DNA of 64,000 bases from Stereum hirsutum FP-91666 SS1 (GCF_000264905.1 NW_006763133.1:1205082-1269081); one strand, 5' to 3'. Shown: positions 22,924 to 35,463, counted from the stretch's first letter. Numbers and translations are program-made. The notes: a model not told the origin generated them from the sequence alone.

Positions 22924-24479
22924 CTTTGATTTGGGGAGAGGGGTTGAATAACAAAGCCTGTGGCGACGATGGGGACCAAGAGGAGCAGCAGACCTGAGGA
23001 TATTAACCTCGCTCAGGCGTTCTTATATATCCACGAGAGCGCAAAAATAAAAGAAGCACGCTGATAGCGGTCATACTCTTGGGTCGTAGGATCTGCAACA
23101 GCGGAGAGAATAACCGGATATATCCCGAATAAAAGCAAGGCGGATAGACGTCGGTAGCACGCGTCGACTGCCTGCAACGGTCAAGAGATGAAGATCACGA
23201 GGCATAGAGATTATTCCGGCTGCCAAAGGTCAAGAAGCATTGGAAGCCTGAAAGAGGAACGAAAGCCCATAGCGGTGATTGATGGTCCACATCACGAAAA
23301 CGGATATAATTCGGCAGACGTATTCGGCAGGAGGTCGAAGCCTTTTTACGTCGGGCAGAACGCGATGATGGTGAGCTTCCGAGGTCAAGAATTGTCTATA
23401 CACAGTCATGAGACCGAAACGCGCACGGAATCACGCCGTACAGATAGCCTCCGAGCATACGTTCTAAGTGACAAGCACGCTTGACGGTTGTAACCTTGGT
23501 ATTTCTTGAGCTTCCTCGCTCATGCGGAGAGAAGTCGCTACCTCGACGGAACAGCGGCGGGTCTAGGTTTTGGATGGATCCCGTGCGAGGTGGAGGAGAA
23601 ACACCCCGTAACAACGGCGGAGGCTTTGAAGGGACGGAGAATGCCTAGACTGCAAAAAAAAGCTCCAAACTTCGTGACAAATGAGAACATGGGGAACTGA
23701 GAGCACATATTAGCCCTTCGCCGATACCGGACTTGAGACTTCCGATATACGGGCTTCGTACTTGTTGTGCCCTCCCTCCGAGCACAAGAAAGAAACAACA
23801 AACATTCAAGGACACAAAACCTGTTGGACTTTGTGGTCGTCAAACATCATTTCCCAAGCTATAACAACAAAGTGGCGGTAGCACTTACAAATATGGGTAG
23901 CCACACCGAACTCCTCCCAGTGGAGCCGAGTTACGCCCATCCACAGAGGATGTTATGATGACCTCGGGGCAAGAAACACCACAAAAGCGGATGTCACTCA
24001 TCGAGTTTGAGCGTGCAACATGTGGTCCAGCTGTTCATCATGAACAGGTACAGGAAAGAGGCCTACTGTTCAGGCGGATCAACACTAAGGTTCTCTGTTG
24101 TTCGTTTTAGAAAGCGGGATCTGATAAATTCAACCAAAGGATCAGAACATGATGCCCAGTCAAAGTTTATGAGAACGGCGAACGTGGAGGAACTTACCAG
24201 GAGGGATGGTTCGAGTGGTGAAAGATGTGGCGAAAACGCGAGCTGGCAGTGCAGCGAGTATAGGCCATACTCAATCAAGTGCAAGAAGAGCAAATGATAC
24301 GCAGTGCTCAGATGAATCCTAAACATGTTATACATTCCCATTTCCGCAGGTCTCGACAGTCAGTCCGACGAATAGAGGTTCTCAATACCTACTCATAACT
24401 CATCAATCCATCCTTTGACACCCAATCACAGCACCGCACATAAGATTCCAGAAAGTAGTCAACGAGTCAGGCAATAAAA
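22924..24479. other. Cellulase upstream region and NECAP 3' flank
   Basis: 1.56 kb. Apart from the cellulase TATA box I see no gene. Open frames at 23188-23484 and 23538-23843 are short, opposed and unlike any family. Regulatory sites for cellulase induction would be expected here but I cannot assign them with confidence. Confidence 0.5.
23022..23029 (-). promoter_or_regulatory. TATA box of the GH6 gene
   Basis: On the minus strand TATATAAG lies about 100 bp upstream of the cellulase start codon, a normal spacing for a TATA-driven inducible fungal gene. Confidence 0.6.
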
Positions 24480-25489
24480 TCAACGCCTCCTCGGTGCGCT
24501 AGGAGGTGGTGGCAACAGCGGGAAGGCACCACCGCTTGAGCCGCCTTTCGCGCCTACGCCTCCCGCTGTCGATGTGCCGCCCAAAAGATCGGTCGTGCCA
24601 CCGAGTAGACCAGATGTCGACAGAGAATCGGTCTTCTTCTCACGCCCGGGGATGGAGATGGAGAATGTCTGGCCTTCTTTGAGGGAGTAGTCTTTCTTGG
24701 GGCCGGTTGGGACGTGAGGTGATGGTTTGTCGGTTTCAGTAGGGGAGGGTGGGTTGAGACGGGCCTTGTAGCGTCTATCATCGATGGAGTAGGGATTGGG
24801 AGGGGAGTGATCAGGTTAGTAATGACAATAAGTGAGGTGGATCTGGAACAGGAGGTGTACTTCGTGTAATCTTGTAGGGCCACATCTGTTCAGATCAAGG
24901 TTAGCCTTTCCCCTTGTACATCTACGGGACGATGTGACGCACTGAAGTCAAAGCTATCCGTGCGCTCCGCAAATCCCATTCCAATGTAGGCCTTCTTGCC
25001 GCTGTCTTCTACGCGGACAACGAAGTAACGCGAGGAATCGAGGACGGCCTCCACGGAGGGCTTTGTGGGATCATATGCAGCCTTGGCAAACACTACGCAT
25101 CAGAACCTCGGTTCAGCGGGGACGAGATGTGTACAAATGGAGGAGAAACAGTTCCCTCACATTCGCCTGAACAGATCATCGCCACAATCAGTAAAGCATC
25201 GACACATTCAACTGTGTTGTCGACTTTGCGCACCGGTAGAAGCATCCTCAAACAAGATATTGGCTGGATCTGTGCCCTTCTCTACGATGCGCATGCGCCC
25301 CTTCCAGAGAGGCTCTGCCAAATTTCCCCAGTCATTCGCGCGGTGCCCTTCGTTCTTCGACAACGGTGGAATCCTGTAAACTGCACGAGACCATGCGTTA
25401 GGGCGAGACGTGACACATAGTGATGGTGACACTAGACCTGATATCTCCCTGGCAATATACAAGATAGACTCGATCTCTTCGTTATCCAT
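24480..25489 (-). CDS. NECAP-like adaptin-ear-binding coat protein
   Basis: NECAP proteins bind clathrin adaptor ears and act in endocytic vesicle formation. Six exons: 25438-25489, 25234-25380, 25161-25166, 24943-25092, 24861-24885, 24480-24774; 224 aa with consistent phases. The PH-like NECAP domain is clear: YRIPPLSKNEGHRANDW near the start, WKGRMRIVEKG, GELFAKAAYDP, DSSRYFVVRVEDSGKKAYIG and GFAERTDSFDFNVALQDYTK. The C-terminal tail is Ser/Gly/Pro-rich with LLGGTTDLLGG repeats and ends SAPRRR. Joining the conserved STG and ELFAKA blocks requires a 6-nt micro-exon (GCGAAT), flanked by ttcag and gtgagg. Its 5' end is 146 bp from the divergent CSN8 gene. Confidence 0.9.
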
Positions 25490-25635
25490 CTTCTAGATAG
25501 TCCTAGATGCGAGCCCACAGATGAAGATGATGGGGATGAAGGACTCTTGGACGCCGCCGCAACGGGCAACCAGCGCCACAGCTCGAACCGTGATCTGCTT
25601 TGCGCGCCTATATCAACGCATTATCCGCAACCACC
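25490..25635. promoter_or_regulatory. Bidirectional promoter, NECAP / CSN8
   Basis: 146 bp separate the two divergent start codons, so the genes probably share a promoter region. Several ATG codons at 25521-25540 on + would form a short upstream reading frame before CSN8. No TATA element is evident. Confidence 0.5.
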
Positions 25636-26856
25636 ATGAACGGTCCACCGACACCCCCTCTTGCTCCAGGCGAATTGCCTTCAGATCCCATTCCAGCGCC
25701 ACCGATTTCCACTACATCCACTACTGAGCCAGCTGCTGAACCCACCAGCAGCGCACCGCCTGCCGAATCTCTTCCATCTCCCCAGGCCACTTCGAGTGTC
25801 CAAGGAAACAATACATCCTACTATATTGCATTTGCTCGGATATCCACTCTTGCTGCTAGCGGACACTTCGGGCCTTTGGTTGAAACTTGCGAACGTGCTG
25901 AACTTGAGGTCTCTTCATCATCTGCTGTTTTGTTGTGTGTGGCATACTGACCGTGTACGCGTTGCCCAGGAGGTGCACGAGAGCCACCCGACTCATCTAC
26001 TTGTAACGGTGCCACTCGTCCTAGGATATCTCATCCTTGATGATCTGTACGTCTCTTTTCTACTCTTTGACTGGACCATAGCTCTCACGGAATATATCGT
26101 TTATGATGTCTTGGTCCTCATGCCAATCTCTGACTTACGCCACGCGTCGACAGACCCCCAGCTCAACAAGCCCTCATTCGCCTCCCTCGAGACCTCACCC
26201 ATCGTCCTATTCTGCAAGCCCTCTTCAACCTTCTCGCCTCGACCTGGGAACGCAAACATGACAGAGTCTTCCCACGCGCCGAAAATGTGTTGGCCGAAGC
26301 GCGGAAAGATGGTTTATTGGGAGCGGACGAGGTCTCATTAGGTGTCGTGGCGGGATTGGTCACCGCATTCCTTGGTATGTGCTTCGTGGCCATATAATGT
26401 CAGCAGGGGACTGACATTGTCTGATATGATGGGATGCACTTTGTAGAGGCGTTCAGGACACGAACGTTCGCTTTGATATCGAGAGCGTACACTTCCATTC
26501 CCATAGCCCTCGCCCAAACCTACCTCGGTCTTCCACAAGGCCAGCTTCTATCCGGTAAGTGCTTTCCTTTTTATATTGTTATACTATACTGATGCGTCTT
26601 CCTCCTTCATAGCGGCTCAAACCAACGGATGGACATACAACGCCTCTACTCAGATCCTCACGCCTGCTCCCCCTTCTGCTCGCGCGCAACGGCCACGGGT
26701 GAATGGCTTCATCTCTGGTGTGTACCCCTTCGTCCACAAAACGAAACTACATACGTGTGGCATGCTCATTCCTGGTCGTTGTTCCCTTTAATAGCCCCAT
26801 CGAGTCTCTCCGCCCTTGATCTTGTCACGAATAGTGTCGCGCGGCTGGAAGCTTAG
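25636..26856 (+). CDS. CSN8: COP9 signalosome subunit 8 (CSN8)
   Basis: CSN8 is a small PCI-domain subunit of the COP9 signalosome, which removes NEDD8 from cullins. Six exons: 25636-25908, 25970-26046, 26154-26374, 26447-26554, 26613-26717, 26795-26856; 281 aa. After a Pro/Thr/Ala-rich N terminus the protein reads YYIAFARISTLAASGHF and VETCERAELE, then ESHPTHLLVTVPLVLGYLIL, and the PCI/winged-helix block AFRTRTFALISRAYTSIPI, AQTYLGLPQGQLLSAAQTNG, WTYNASTQILTPAPP. This corresponds to the family pattern of FALVSQAYTSI followed by a WH segment. The N-terminal extension is longer than in animals. The PSMD8 and eIF3k relatives are less likely because of the RRRAFALVSQAY-type motif. Confidence 0.85.
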
Positions 26857-27284
26857 ATGCTATGAACAGCAAGCTTGTGTCTCGAAAAGCACCAGTCAAA
26901 TGTCGCATCTTGTACCATACTTACCTGTATCTCTCTTACATAAAACATAATGCAACGCAAATGTACACCTCATGTCGACACATTGTACAGGCAGTTGCCC
27001 CGGGCTACCAAACAAGCTCCCTCATGATTTCTGGAAACAGCCCGGTGACTTCAACGATGCTTATTGCGTAGAATGCGTGGGGAAAGTAATGATACACAAC
27101 GATAATGGATAATAGACAGTAGACAATGATGGACAGCGAGTTGACGATACGATCCAGAACGGGATTTGACGATGATGTTGACGAGAAAAAGTCATGAATT
27201 GGAGCGTGAAGGACGGAAGCCAAGGTCCGATCTAAGTTGACGGTCGATCGATACTACCCTAGAACTTCAGTCGTATGAGACGGG
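26857..27284. other. Convergent intergenic region, CSN8 / UBLCP1
   Basis: 428 bp between two converging genes, expected to hold both terminators. No gene seen. Confidence 0.5.
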
Positions 27285-29445
27285 TCATGCACCATTCGGC
27301 GCTAGTGTACCCTCAGATGACGGAGGCAGCGCTCGGACGACTTTCTTCCAGTCCTAAAACCAAGAAGAACGCCTGGGTGTCAGCATGCTCTCAGATCATC
27401 TGCACGGTCGGAGACGAAAGAGAAATATGCAGAGGGACGAAGAGGACAAGATTCAGATGCCACCGCACCTTGTGGTTGAAGCTCCCAAAGTCGTCTGTCG
27501 AGTTGGCGATGTGGACCATATACCTCGCGAGCTTGCTCAGCTCGCGGTCAGCCTGTGCGGCAGGGGTGTGTGCTTCTTTGAAGGCTGAGATCTTGAGGCC
27601 TTGTTTGGGATTAAGAGCGAAATTCCTTCCCTATGTGGATGAGTGTCGGTCAGTCAATTGGCTCGCGAGTCGGGGTCATGATATGGGGACCGATTTCTGA
27701 AAAACGATGGGGTAGACGAGAAGGGGGAGAGAGCTGGACAGTGAGTAGTAGGCACACGTACGAGATCGTCGATGTGGATTGTGTTTTTTGCGTTGCTAAG
27801 ATGCGTAATGTCGACCAGTTGTAGAGTCAGACACTGCTTGGGCGTTCGATATGAAAGTGTAAATAGACATACAACTCCTTGAAGTGATTCCAGATAATCT
27901 GCAGCGGTTTAACAGAATGTCTATACGTCTCGCCTTCCCGTTGCGAGAAGACTGTGAACATAGAGGTTTTGTCCAGCACTGTTGAATGCCAGCCGAGACT
28001 AAAGGTTAGCAAGGTGAACTCTAGAGAAAGCACACAATGTCTATACCAAAGGAGATCTGGACGTGGACGTGGACATGGACATGGACATGAGATCATGAAG
28101 GTATAACTGCAGAAAAAGGTGGCAGCAAAGCAGACCTTGTAAGGCTGATTAGACCCGAGCATTCCAAGTTCAACCAGCTTCGTTTCCAGCCATATCCAGC
28201 TCGTCTGAGACCTGCGATATTGCGACAAGAGAAACGAGCATGAGTCGACCTGGGAATGAGGTAAAAAAAAAACGAAGCGCAGTATGCTAACCATATACAG
28301 ATGTCGTAGTAAGGATAGACAGCGCTCAAGAATTCGTGCAGCCCGGGACGCGCACACTCTGCTGGGGGAAGGGCACCACTCGTGAGCGGTTTTGTGTCGA
28401 GGATTGCTGCATACAGCGATATCATATAACATGGCACGGGAGACACGTCAGCAAATATTCTTCGAGGGAGTAGATCAAAGCCGGAATGAACTTCACTATA
28501 GTCGATATCGAGCACAAGAAGCCTCTTGCCTTCCCTCGGGGGATTGATGATATTCAACTTGAGTTTCTTCGTATATTCTTTGACCTTGCGGATATTGCGT
28601 AGGTCGTTCTGGTAGGCTACGGCCGCGGCAGGATCGGCTGTGAAGTCGACATCGAGGTCGTTCAGGACATCGGGGAGAAATTCGACCTCTGGAAAATACA
28701 TAAACGGTTTGTAAGTCATCCAAGCGTCCTCGATTTGCGTTATGTTTTTCCAAGAAAAAAAAAAGAGAGGAACCGTGGCAGAGGCAGCAAGAGACATGGG
28801 ACAAACGTACGAGAAGGGTCCTTGATCTCGGCTCCCTCAGGTGTGCCGATGAGGGTAAATTTACTGGACGCTCCCAGTTTCTTCCCCGAAACGGACAAAA
28901 GATTGCCTCTTCATGATAAAGGTACCATTTCAGAGAGGAATGATGGAAGGATTAGATGCAGTGAAGCGACGTACATGCATTCTTCCTCGGGTGGCAACTT
29001 GCCCTTCACCAAACCCACGATCTTCTGTCGTTCTGGAGGAACATTCGTCAAGCTGTACAGTGCCGCCTTCAAGTCAAACACTCTATGTCATGCGATGGAT
29101 CCAGTAGCATGTATATCAGTTAGAATAGCCGGGAGTTTGCAATGAGCAAACCAGGTAGAACACACCGATCTGACTCCGCGATATCGAGAGTGAACTGCTT
29201 CCCTGACCATGAGAACTTAAAGGAGATCCATCTCTCTTCGGTGCTGGGAGGTTCCTGAGCCTACGCAATGAATCATGAATGAGTTTACAGAGTCCCCTAG
29301 CAATGTGGCGCACCAGAGTAGTTGACACTATAGTGGCTTTCGTTCCATCTGGGAGTGATGATTGCTTGCCGGTCGAAGCGGAAGCAACATCCATGTCTGT
29401 GTCTTGCTTCAGTTTCTTCGCAGCACGTTCCATTTCTATATCCAT
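27285..29445 (-). CDS. UBLCP1: UBLCP1-like ubiquitin-like/CTD phosphatase
   Basis: A HAD-family FCP/SCP-type phosphatase with an N-terminal ubiquitin-like domain; in animals it acts on the nuclear proteasome and RNA polymerase II CTD. Eleven exons: 29314-29445, 29166-29260, 28975-29082, 28811-28908, 28497-28688, 28292-28406, 28108-28211, 27873-27978, 27762-27795, 27469-27630, 27285-27353; 404 aa. The ubiquitin-like part reads WISFKFSWSGKQFTLDI, VFDLKAALYSLTNVPPERQK and KFTLIGTPEG. The phosphatase motif RLLVLDIDYTILDTKPL gives the DxD nucleophile pair; AKNTIHIDDLGRNFALNP gives the distal acidic motif. The intron at 27979-28107 is uncertain: family consensus (YKxxFxLDKTSMF) would be met better by a splice for which no GT donor exists. 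I used a weak gttata donor. Confidence 0.85.
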
Positions 29446-30650
29446 CACCGTAGTAGTTATGGCACAGTCGATGGGGATACTCGCTCCGTAAACCGAAGAG
29501 AGCAGTGAGTCAGTGAGTGGAAGGCGTACAACCTGTGTTGGTGCCACACTTTGGGTGATACGCGCCTTGAAGTGATACGCTTACGTAATCAGCGCGCTTG
29601 TGGCGCGAACATGAGTTGAAATCCCACGAATATGGCTCATCGGGCCTTCTGTGTTCTTCATCTTGGGACGATACCTCCATATGGATTTGTTATTCTTAGG
29701 CAGACTTTTAGACTTTGGTTTCGACGCTGCCGGTCAGCAGGGTCGGTCACTTCTTGTAGCAACTATACCGACGCGGGACCATGTTGTTTTCGCAGAACTC
29801 AGCGTCAAGTCTCGGACTAACCCCGAAGTACAGCATGACTCACTGTAGGTGGCTCAGCTGAGGTGGGGCTCTTTCGCTGTTCGTAAACCGACTTGACGCG
29901 ACAACACAAAAGGTATTCGCTCTTAAAGCCACATACTCTAGAAGTCCCTAAACTAGTGTTGTGGATGGTACACAGCTCACAGGGCCGTCGATATGAGGAG
30001 CCTCAAGATAAGTACATGGGTAAGCGCTGAATCTACCGTCATACCCTTCTCTGCACCTTACATGTTTTGGACTCAACACCGTGTAGAGCCTTTTTGCCCC
30101 CGATTTCCAAACAGGCCGAAGGTCCCTTGCGTTGTCTCTGCCTTCTCTCCGCTCTCGGTGCTACGTTCTCAACCCGCACCAATTCTTGCAATCCCTCATC
30201 ACTCATATCGATGCCTCTTACTTCATACTATCGGTGGTCTCGCCTCGCCGAAAGGATACCGGGCAATAACGCAGAACAAAACATAGACGCCAATTGCCTC
30301 TTTCCTATCATCTTGCTTCCAGAAAGGGGATGTCCGTCCACAGCCTCACTCGGCAGCGCCTATCGACCCGTAAAACCTAGGGCACTGGGCGTACTGTGGT
30401 ACTCGTCATAGGTGGGCCAAAGCCCGATGCTAAGTCACCGATCTTTGCGGGCTGTTGTACCTGGATGAACAAGTCAGACAGAGTCAGGCTACTCCATTTC
30501 TCTGCTGTGATCGCTTTATAAACCGGATCTTGTCTCTATCTGGAAGACATACCTGCCTTCAGCTCAAACATCTCACTCTACCTCTGGGGTGACCGTCGCT
30601 CCCACTGCTCTCTACGTATCCTTGCTTCATTATCGACTGAGTCGCACCCA
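29446..30650. other. Divergent intergenic region
   Basis: 1.2 kb between two divergently transcribed genes. No supported coding segment; the short frames at 29632-29848 and 29993-30411 lack family signals. Confidence 0.5.
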
Positions 30651-31924
30651 ATGTCTTCCGTGACACGGTCTGCGTCTTCAGCAAAGAGCATACCACGTCC
30701 ATCTGCAAGCATAATTCTCATCAACTCAGCAAATGAGGTCCTTTTGGTCCAGCGCAACAAAACCCACTCTTTCGGAGGGATGCATGTACGCCTTACTCTT
30801 CCTCCATCTCTCTCGCGTCGCCGTCTTTTCTGACGAAACACGTCAGGTATTCCCGGGTGGGAACTATGACGCTAAGCAAGACGAATCTTACGAGATGACT
30901 GCCATTCGAGAAACCTTCGAAGAAACGGGCGTCCTGCTTGCTTCGGCATCCGCATCGTCACCCACCCATTTTCGTCTGACTAACGAGGAGATGGAGAGGG
31001 TGCGCGAAGAGATTCATTCCGGACGATTGTTGTTCAAGGACTTCCTGCACAAGCACGGTTTAACACCAGACGTAAGCTCACTCTTGCCGTTTACGCAGTG
31101 GGTCACTCCTCCACCCGTCCTCCGGTATGTATTCGTCCTCTCTCTTACAAACCCGAGCAGTCAGCTAACACAGATATACAATGTATGAGCCAGTCGCTTC
31201 CACGCCTACTTCTTCGTCTATTTCCTACTTCGAACCTCTCCGTCATCAATCATCCCGGCCTCGGACTCTGCTGGCTTACTCACCCAAGGGCAAATACAAC
31301 ACCGACGCCCCACCCCCGATGGCGCCCACGAAATCATCTCCTGCACCTTCTCCCACCCTCTCTCCATTCTCTCCCAACACCGATCCGGAAAGTTGCCAAT
31401 GATGCCTCCTCAGTTCTACCTACTTTCCACTCTCGCTTCAGCCATTCACGGCCGTGCGACTACACCTTACCAAATCTCCCGAGTCCGCGAGTTATCAGCA
31501 GGTCATTTTGGGAGGATGGTCATTCATCCGGGGCCGCATCCTGGCGGGAGAGTGGAAGACCAAGATGGCAGGACGGTCTTGACGTTCGAAGGCGATGAGA
31601 CGCGGGGCGGGAGTACAGGGAGGCTGCACAGAGCGCTAGTGAAGTTCGATAACCGCGGGGTAAGCACTTCCTTCTCTTCCCTCATTCATCCTTGCACGCT
31701 GTCGGAGATAAACTGCCTGTCACTGGGGCGGGATGAAATGCTGATGGAATCTTGTTCACATCTCTTTGCATGCATCACGAACTGGTGGATTTCTGTAATG
31801 CTGATGGTGATGGAATCATCAGGTACCTCTGGAAATTTCGCTGCTCCGGAACTGGGATATTTTTGCAGAGGTGGAGATCGAGGCTTTTGTTGCGGACCCT
31901 GCAAACGTGCAATCGAAGTTGTAG
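30651..31924 (+). CDS. Nudix hydrolase, NUDT19-like
   Basis: Four exons: 30651-30785, 30847-31124, 31194-31659, 31823-31924; 326 aa. The Nudix box reads GGNYDAKQDESYEMTAIRET then FEETGVLL, matching GX5EX7REUXEEXGU in its REXXEE core. N-terminal ASIILINSANEVLLVQRN and the downstream segments QWVTPPPVLRRFHAYFFV, DGAHEIISCTF and MMPPQFYLLSTLA match the long NUDT19/RP2p-type subfamily, whose animal member hydrolyses coenzyme A and acyl-CoA in peroxisomes or mitochondria. The protein ends VQSKL, which resembles a peroxisomal PTS1 (SKL). That supports peroxisomal CoA turnover; the precise substrate is not proven. Confidence 0.88.
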
Positions 31925-32700
31925 CTGTACTTTTTTTTTAACGTTATATTGTCGGTGTACCTCCACTGCGAGGTAGTAAATCATACTAACATAAAGGACT
32001 GCTGCTACATTAATATCATCCAATGTCGTGTGCGGTGAAGCATCCCTTCGTCTAACGCGCCGCGTGATCCTTCTTTTGGTGGCACTGGTGTACCTAGAGT
32101 GACGTCGTGTCAGGGTGGCCGTGCAGTTGAAAGCCGCGACTTGTTAGAAACCTCGAGGGATAGCCCACAAGACTCTGACGCCACTGTACTGACGCCACCT
32201 AAAATCTGAAAGGAATTTGAAAGAACAACAAAAGCCACCTACTATGTCGCGATCGCGAATAAATTCTCCAGAGGCATGCCACAAGGAATTTCCGGGCTGA
32301 ATACATACGACAATTTATATGATGGTCCACTTGCCTGTAGTCTAACAAGAAAACACCAAGGTTCGTGCTGAATGGCATGTCACTCATAGTACACCGAATC
32401 GGGGGCACAAAGGCCTGGCCACGATCACGTCGGTCAAACAAAAGAAAGTCCTGGAAAGACCCGACGGTGAGTGTGACCGTTCGCGATGGTGACTTTACGC
32501 GTTAGATGAGAGCGCGATCTTGAACAATGCAGGGTTTCGCAACCAAACTTTCAACATACTACCACGTCTACCCTTCCAGCTGCCCATCTCTGCGACCGAG
32601 AAAGCACCACAACCAGCCCAACAATAATAAGATTGTTCGGCAAGTATCTTCTCCATGTTTAGCCGGACGTTTGTCTCAAGTTGTATTACTAGATATTAGC
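31925..32700. other. Intergenic region
   Basis: 776 bp without a firm gene. An open frame from 32527 runs into the next gene and could be a 5' extension of it (MQGFATKLSTYYHVYP...), or its 5' UTR. Confidence 0.4.
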
Positions 32701-33312
32701 ATGGATACATTCGGCTACAGCGATATTCGTACACGAGTCAACATCCCCCTTTCAGATCGCCATTCGTCCAATTTGATCTCCCCGACCGAATCGTCCACTA
32801 CCTCCAACGAAATTCCGGACGACTCAGGCCACGGTTCATCGATATCCGGACAGACTTCTGACGCTTCGGTCAACGACACGTCAGGTCTGAAAGCAGACAA
32901 GCAAAAGGGGAACAGGGTCCAGGTAAGCTCTTCACCATCCTGCTTGGTCTTCGTATGAAAAAGAAGTCTCGTTGGTAGAACTGACTATGACCCTTAGACG
33001 GAGCACGGGAATGGATGGCCATGGCACTATAAAAAACACAAAATTCCTCGACTGCTCAAATGGTCCACTAAGTTCGGACGCACCTTCGAAACATACATAG
33101 AGAGCGATGTTGCCCGAAAGGCAAGAATCGCGAGACAATCACGGCGAAATGCAATGAGCAACACGGCTCTTGCTGGTAACCAGTGGCCGTACGAACACAT
33201 CACTATCTCGCGACCTATCCTCCCAGATGGTCATCGTCAACTTTCTCACGATACATCGAGACCTAATGCACACGGCACCAACCTTGCCGTCCAGAAAGAC
33301 GGCGTCAGCTAG
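32701..33312 (+). CDS. Unknown 178-aa protein
   Basis: Two exons, 32701-32922 and 32998-33312, joined through a good gtaagc/cttag intron. The N-terminal half is Ser/Thr/Asp-rich and probably disordered (SPTESSTTSNEIPDDSGH). The second exon begins with a Trp/Lys/His-rich block (NGWPWHYKKHKIPRLLKWST) followed by basic ARKARIARQSRRN. No family recognised. An alternative start at 32527 would add 58 residues in frame. Confidence 0.5.
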
Positions 33313-33781
33313 GGACAAGAGGCTGGTTTATGTAGTTTAGGGTCTGTATTTGCCATATTTTGTAACCGAATGCCTGTTACTAGTAGTCGTGAGAATGATA
33401 GCTCCAGAATCGCGAAACACACCGAATGTCATCCCAAAACATTGAACAAATTCATCCACGGAGACCATACAAGCGGTAAAAGCGTCCAGCGGTCACGATT
33501 GTTGTATACACAGGAATCACAGCCGTGCATTTCACTTCAAGTTGCTGGGCGCTTTTTCAGTAATAAGTCTCAATTGAATGTAGCAGGCCACGCACCGAAG
33601 GTCGCAACTCGTAGCCCAAGTTTGTTGAAGTGACCACAGAGCTTGTGCTTCTCATTCAGCAAAACAAATAGATGTCGTGGGTGTTGAGCATACTAATCGG
33701 AAGACGGGGAAGTTGAATGGATATGAAGGGAACAAAGGCTAGTAAAATGTAGGCGGAAGAGGTCGTGGTTGTGATTTTGGC

Positions 33782-33814
33782 GAAGTTGTGGCAAAGTTGT
33801 GGCGAAGTTGTGGC
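33782..33814. repeat. Three-copy 11-bp tandem repeat
   Basis: Three adjacent units gaagttgtggc / aaagttgtggc / gaagttgtggc; only one base differs. Short satellite with no obvious function. Confidence 0.8.
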
Positions 33815-35455
33815 GACACGCAAGGAACGTGGGATACGATGGCGCGATGTCAACCGTCATTTGAAGGCTCCGATCTTCTCCGGTCACTTTCGACGGGTTC
33901 TGTTGGCAAGTGGTACAACCTGGTGCAACTCGGATGTTTTCACTGAAACCGCTCGCGGTCTACTTGAAGCCTTGCTTTGCCCGTCGACTGGGTAAAATTC
34001 AGTTCATTGAGCTGTGGGTCGCTGCTTATCATCGTATAATACTCGACCGTCGACCGCGGCTGGCGTCAAGCACAATTTGCACTCTCCAGCTAGGCTAGTA
34101 GTACACTGGCGAATACTTGCTCTGATGAGTCCAATACATCTTCGTTTTTTTTACAAGACAAATGTCTCTAGCATAGATAAGAACGAACAGATAGACGGGG
34201 TGTGGCCGGCAGAAAACTCGCTGTCAGGCTTACGTTTCTGCATAGGCTGAACGCTGCGTGGCAACTTGAAGGTCCACAAGGATGTCACAGGCCAGGTCAT
34301 TTTCGCGCGTTTTAATTTATGTACAAAATGCTCACATCACTCACAAGATCAATATACTTTTTTGACTTGAGACACAAACCAGGGATGCCGCATGACTCTG
34401 AGAGGTGCGTAAGTATAGGATAGCCGTGAAAGCGATGTCCAAAGCACAACGAGCCATTGATTAATAAGCTAGGCGAGCGGTCAGACTTTTGACAGGAGGA
34501 GCATGTGCCGTCAATTGTGAGTTTCAGGACCTATTAAAATTTGTTTTTCTGTGCACACTCTCGAATAAGTTATGCCATGATGTCTGCGTACGATATTCAT
34601 CTCAGAGCCTTACGCGTGGTTTCACTGATCAATACTAAATACTGTTTAGCCCTTAGATCTGACACGCGACGTACCGTCTTGATCCCTTTTGTATTCCCAA
34701 GGGGACGCACCAGAATATTGACCTCTTGATTGGACAGAGAAATATGTTTCCATCAAATAAATAGTAAGGGAGGGACCGTTGACATATGTCGTTTGGCCAC
34801 TTTTTGGGTCTTGTGGAGGCACAAAGGTGGATTTATCCAACAAAACTTCTCACCGTAAGGCCCCATTTCTCCCCTCTGGGCCTCATGGCTTCTCTGAACT
34901 CTCTGATCAAGTACCTCTCCCTAGTAACGAACACAATGACGCAGAGGCTCCCACTTTTCATGGGTCCATCAATCGTCTCTAGATCATTGGCGGCAGACAT
35001 CAAGACCCTCATATCGATCGGATCCGGTGTCGTTGTTAAATTATCAGGATCGTCACGTGGCCATTGTGCCAGGCTCAGGCTTAAATGGTGAGGAAAGAGC
35101 GGTGGTTCTCTGGTCCACAACGTGGCGTCCTGCGCAACGAATGGAAGGCATCTGTGGCGCCGAATGTCCTACCAGGCCCCGTTCAAACGAATGGACTAAA
35201 CGGGACTGCGTGACGAAGAGGCCTATATCGAAAACGGTTTCTTTTAATCTCCCAATCCTTAGGCATCCTGCACCCGAAAATTTTTCGGCATCTCCGGGAC
35301 TGAGCCACTCCTGGGAAATTTCCCCACTGGATCGGACACTGTCTTTGCCTGCCTTCCGCTTTCGGACAACGCGTTCTATCGGCCCGCGGCGCGAGTCGCT
35401 TAAAAGTTTTGTCAGTCACGTTTCAAAGTTCAACTATCAACAATACGCGCCTACA

Positions 35456-35463
35456 TATAAATA
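35456..35463 (+). promoter_or_regulatory. TATA box of the acidic zinc-finger-like gene
   Basis: TATAAATA about 95 bp upstream of the ATG at 35558, with a pyrimidine-rich leader between them. Confidence 0.6.

Noticed and set aside
29651..30411. Plus-strand frames between UBLCP1 and the Nudix gene
   Set aside because: Short, unrelated frames with no joinable splice sites or family signals.
31065..31100. Possible 27-bp intron in the Nudix gene (gtaagc...gcag)
   Set aside because: Too short for splicing, and translating through gives the conserved LLPFTQWVTP segment.
33782..33814. CRISPR-like repeat
   Set aside because: Units are adjacent with no spacers and the genome is eukaryotic; it is a short tandem repeat.
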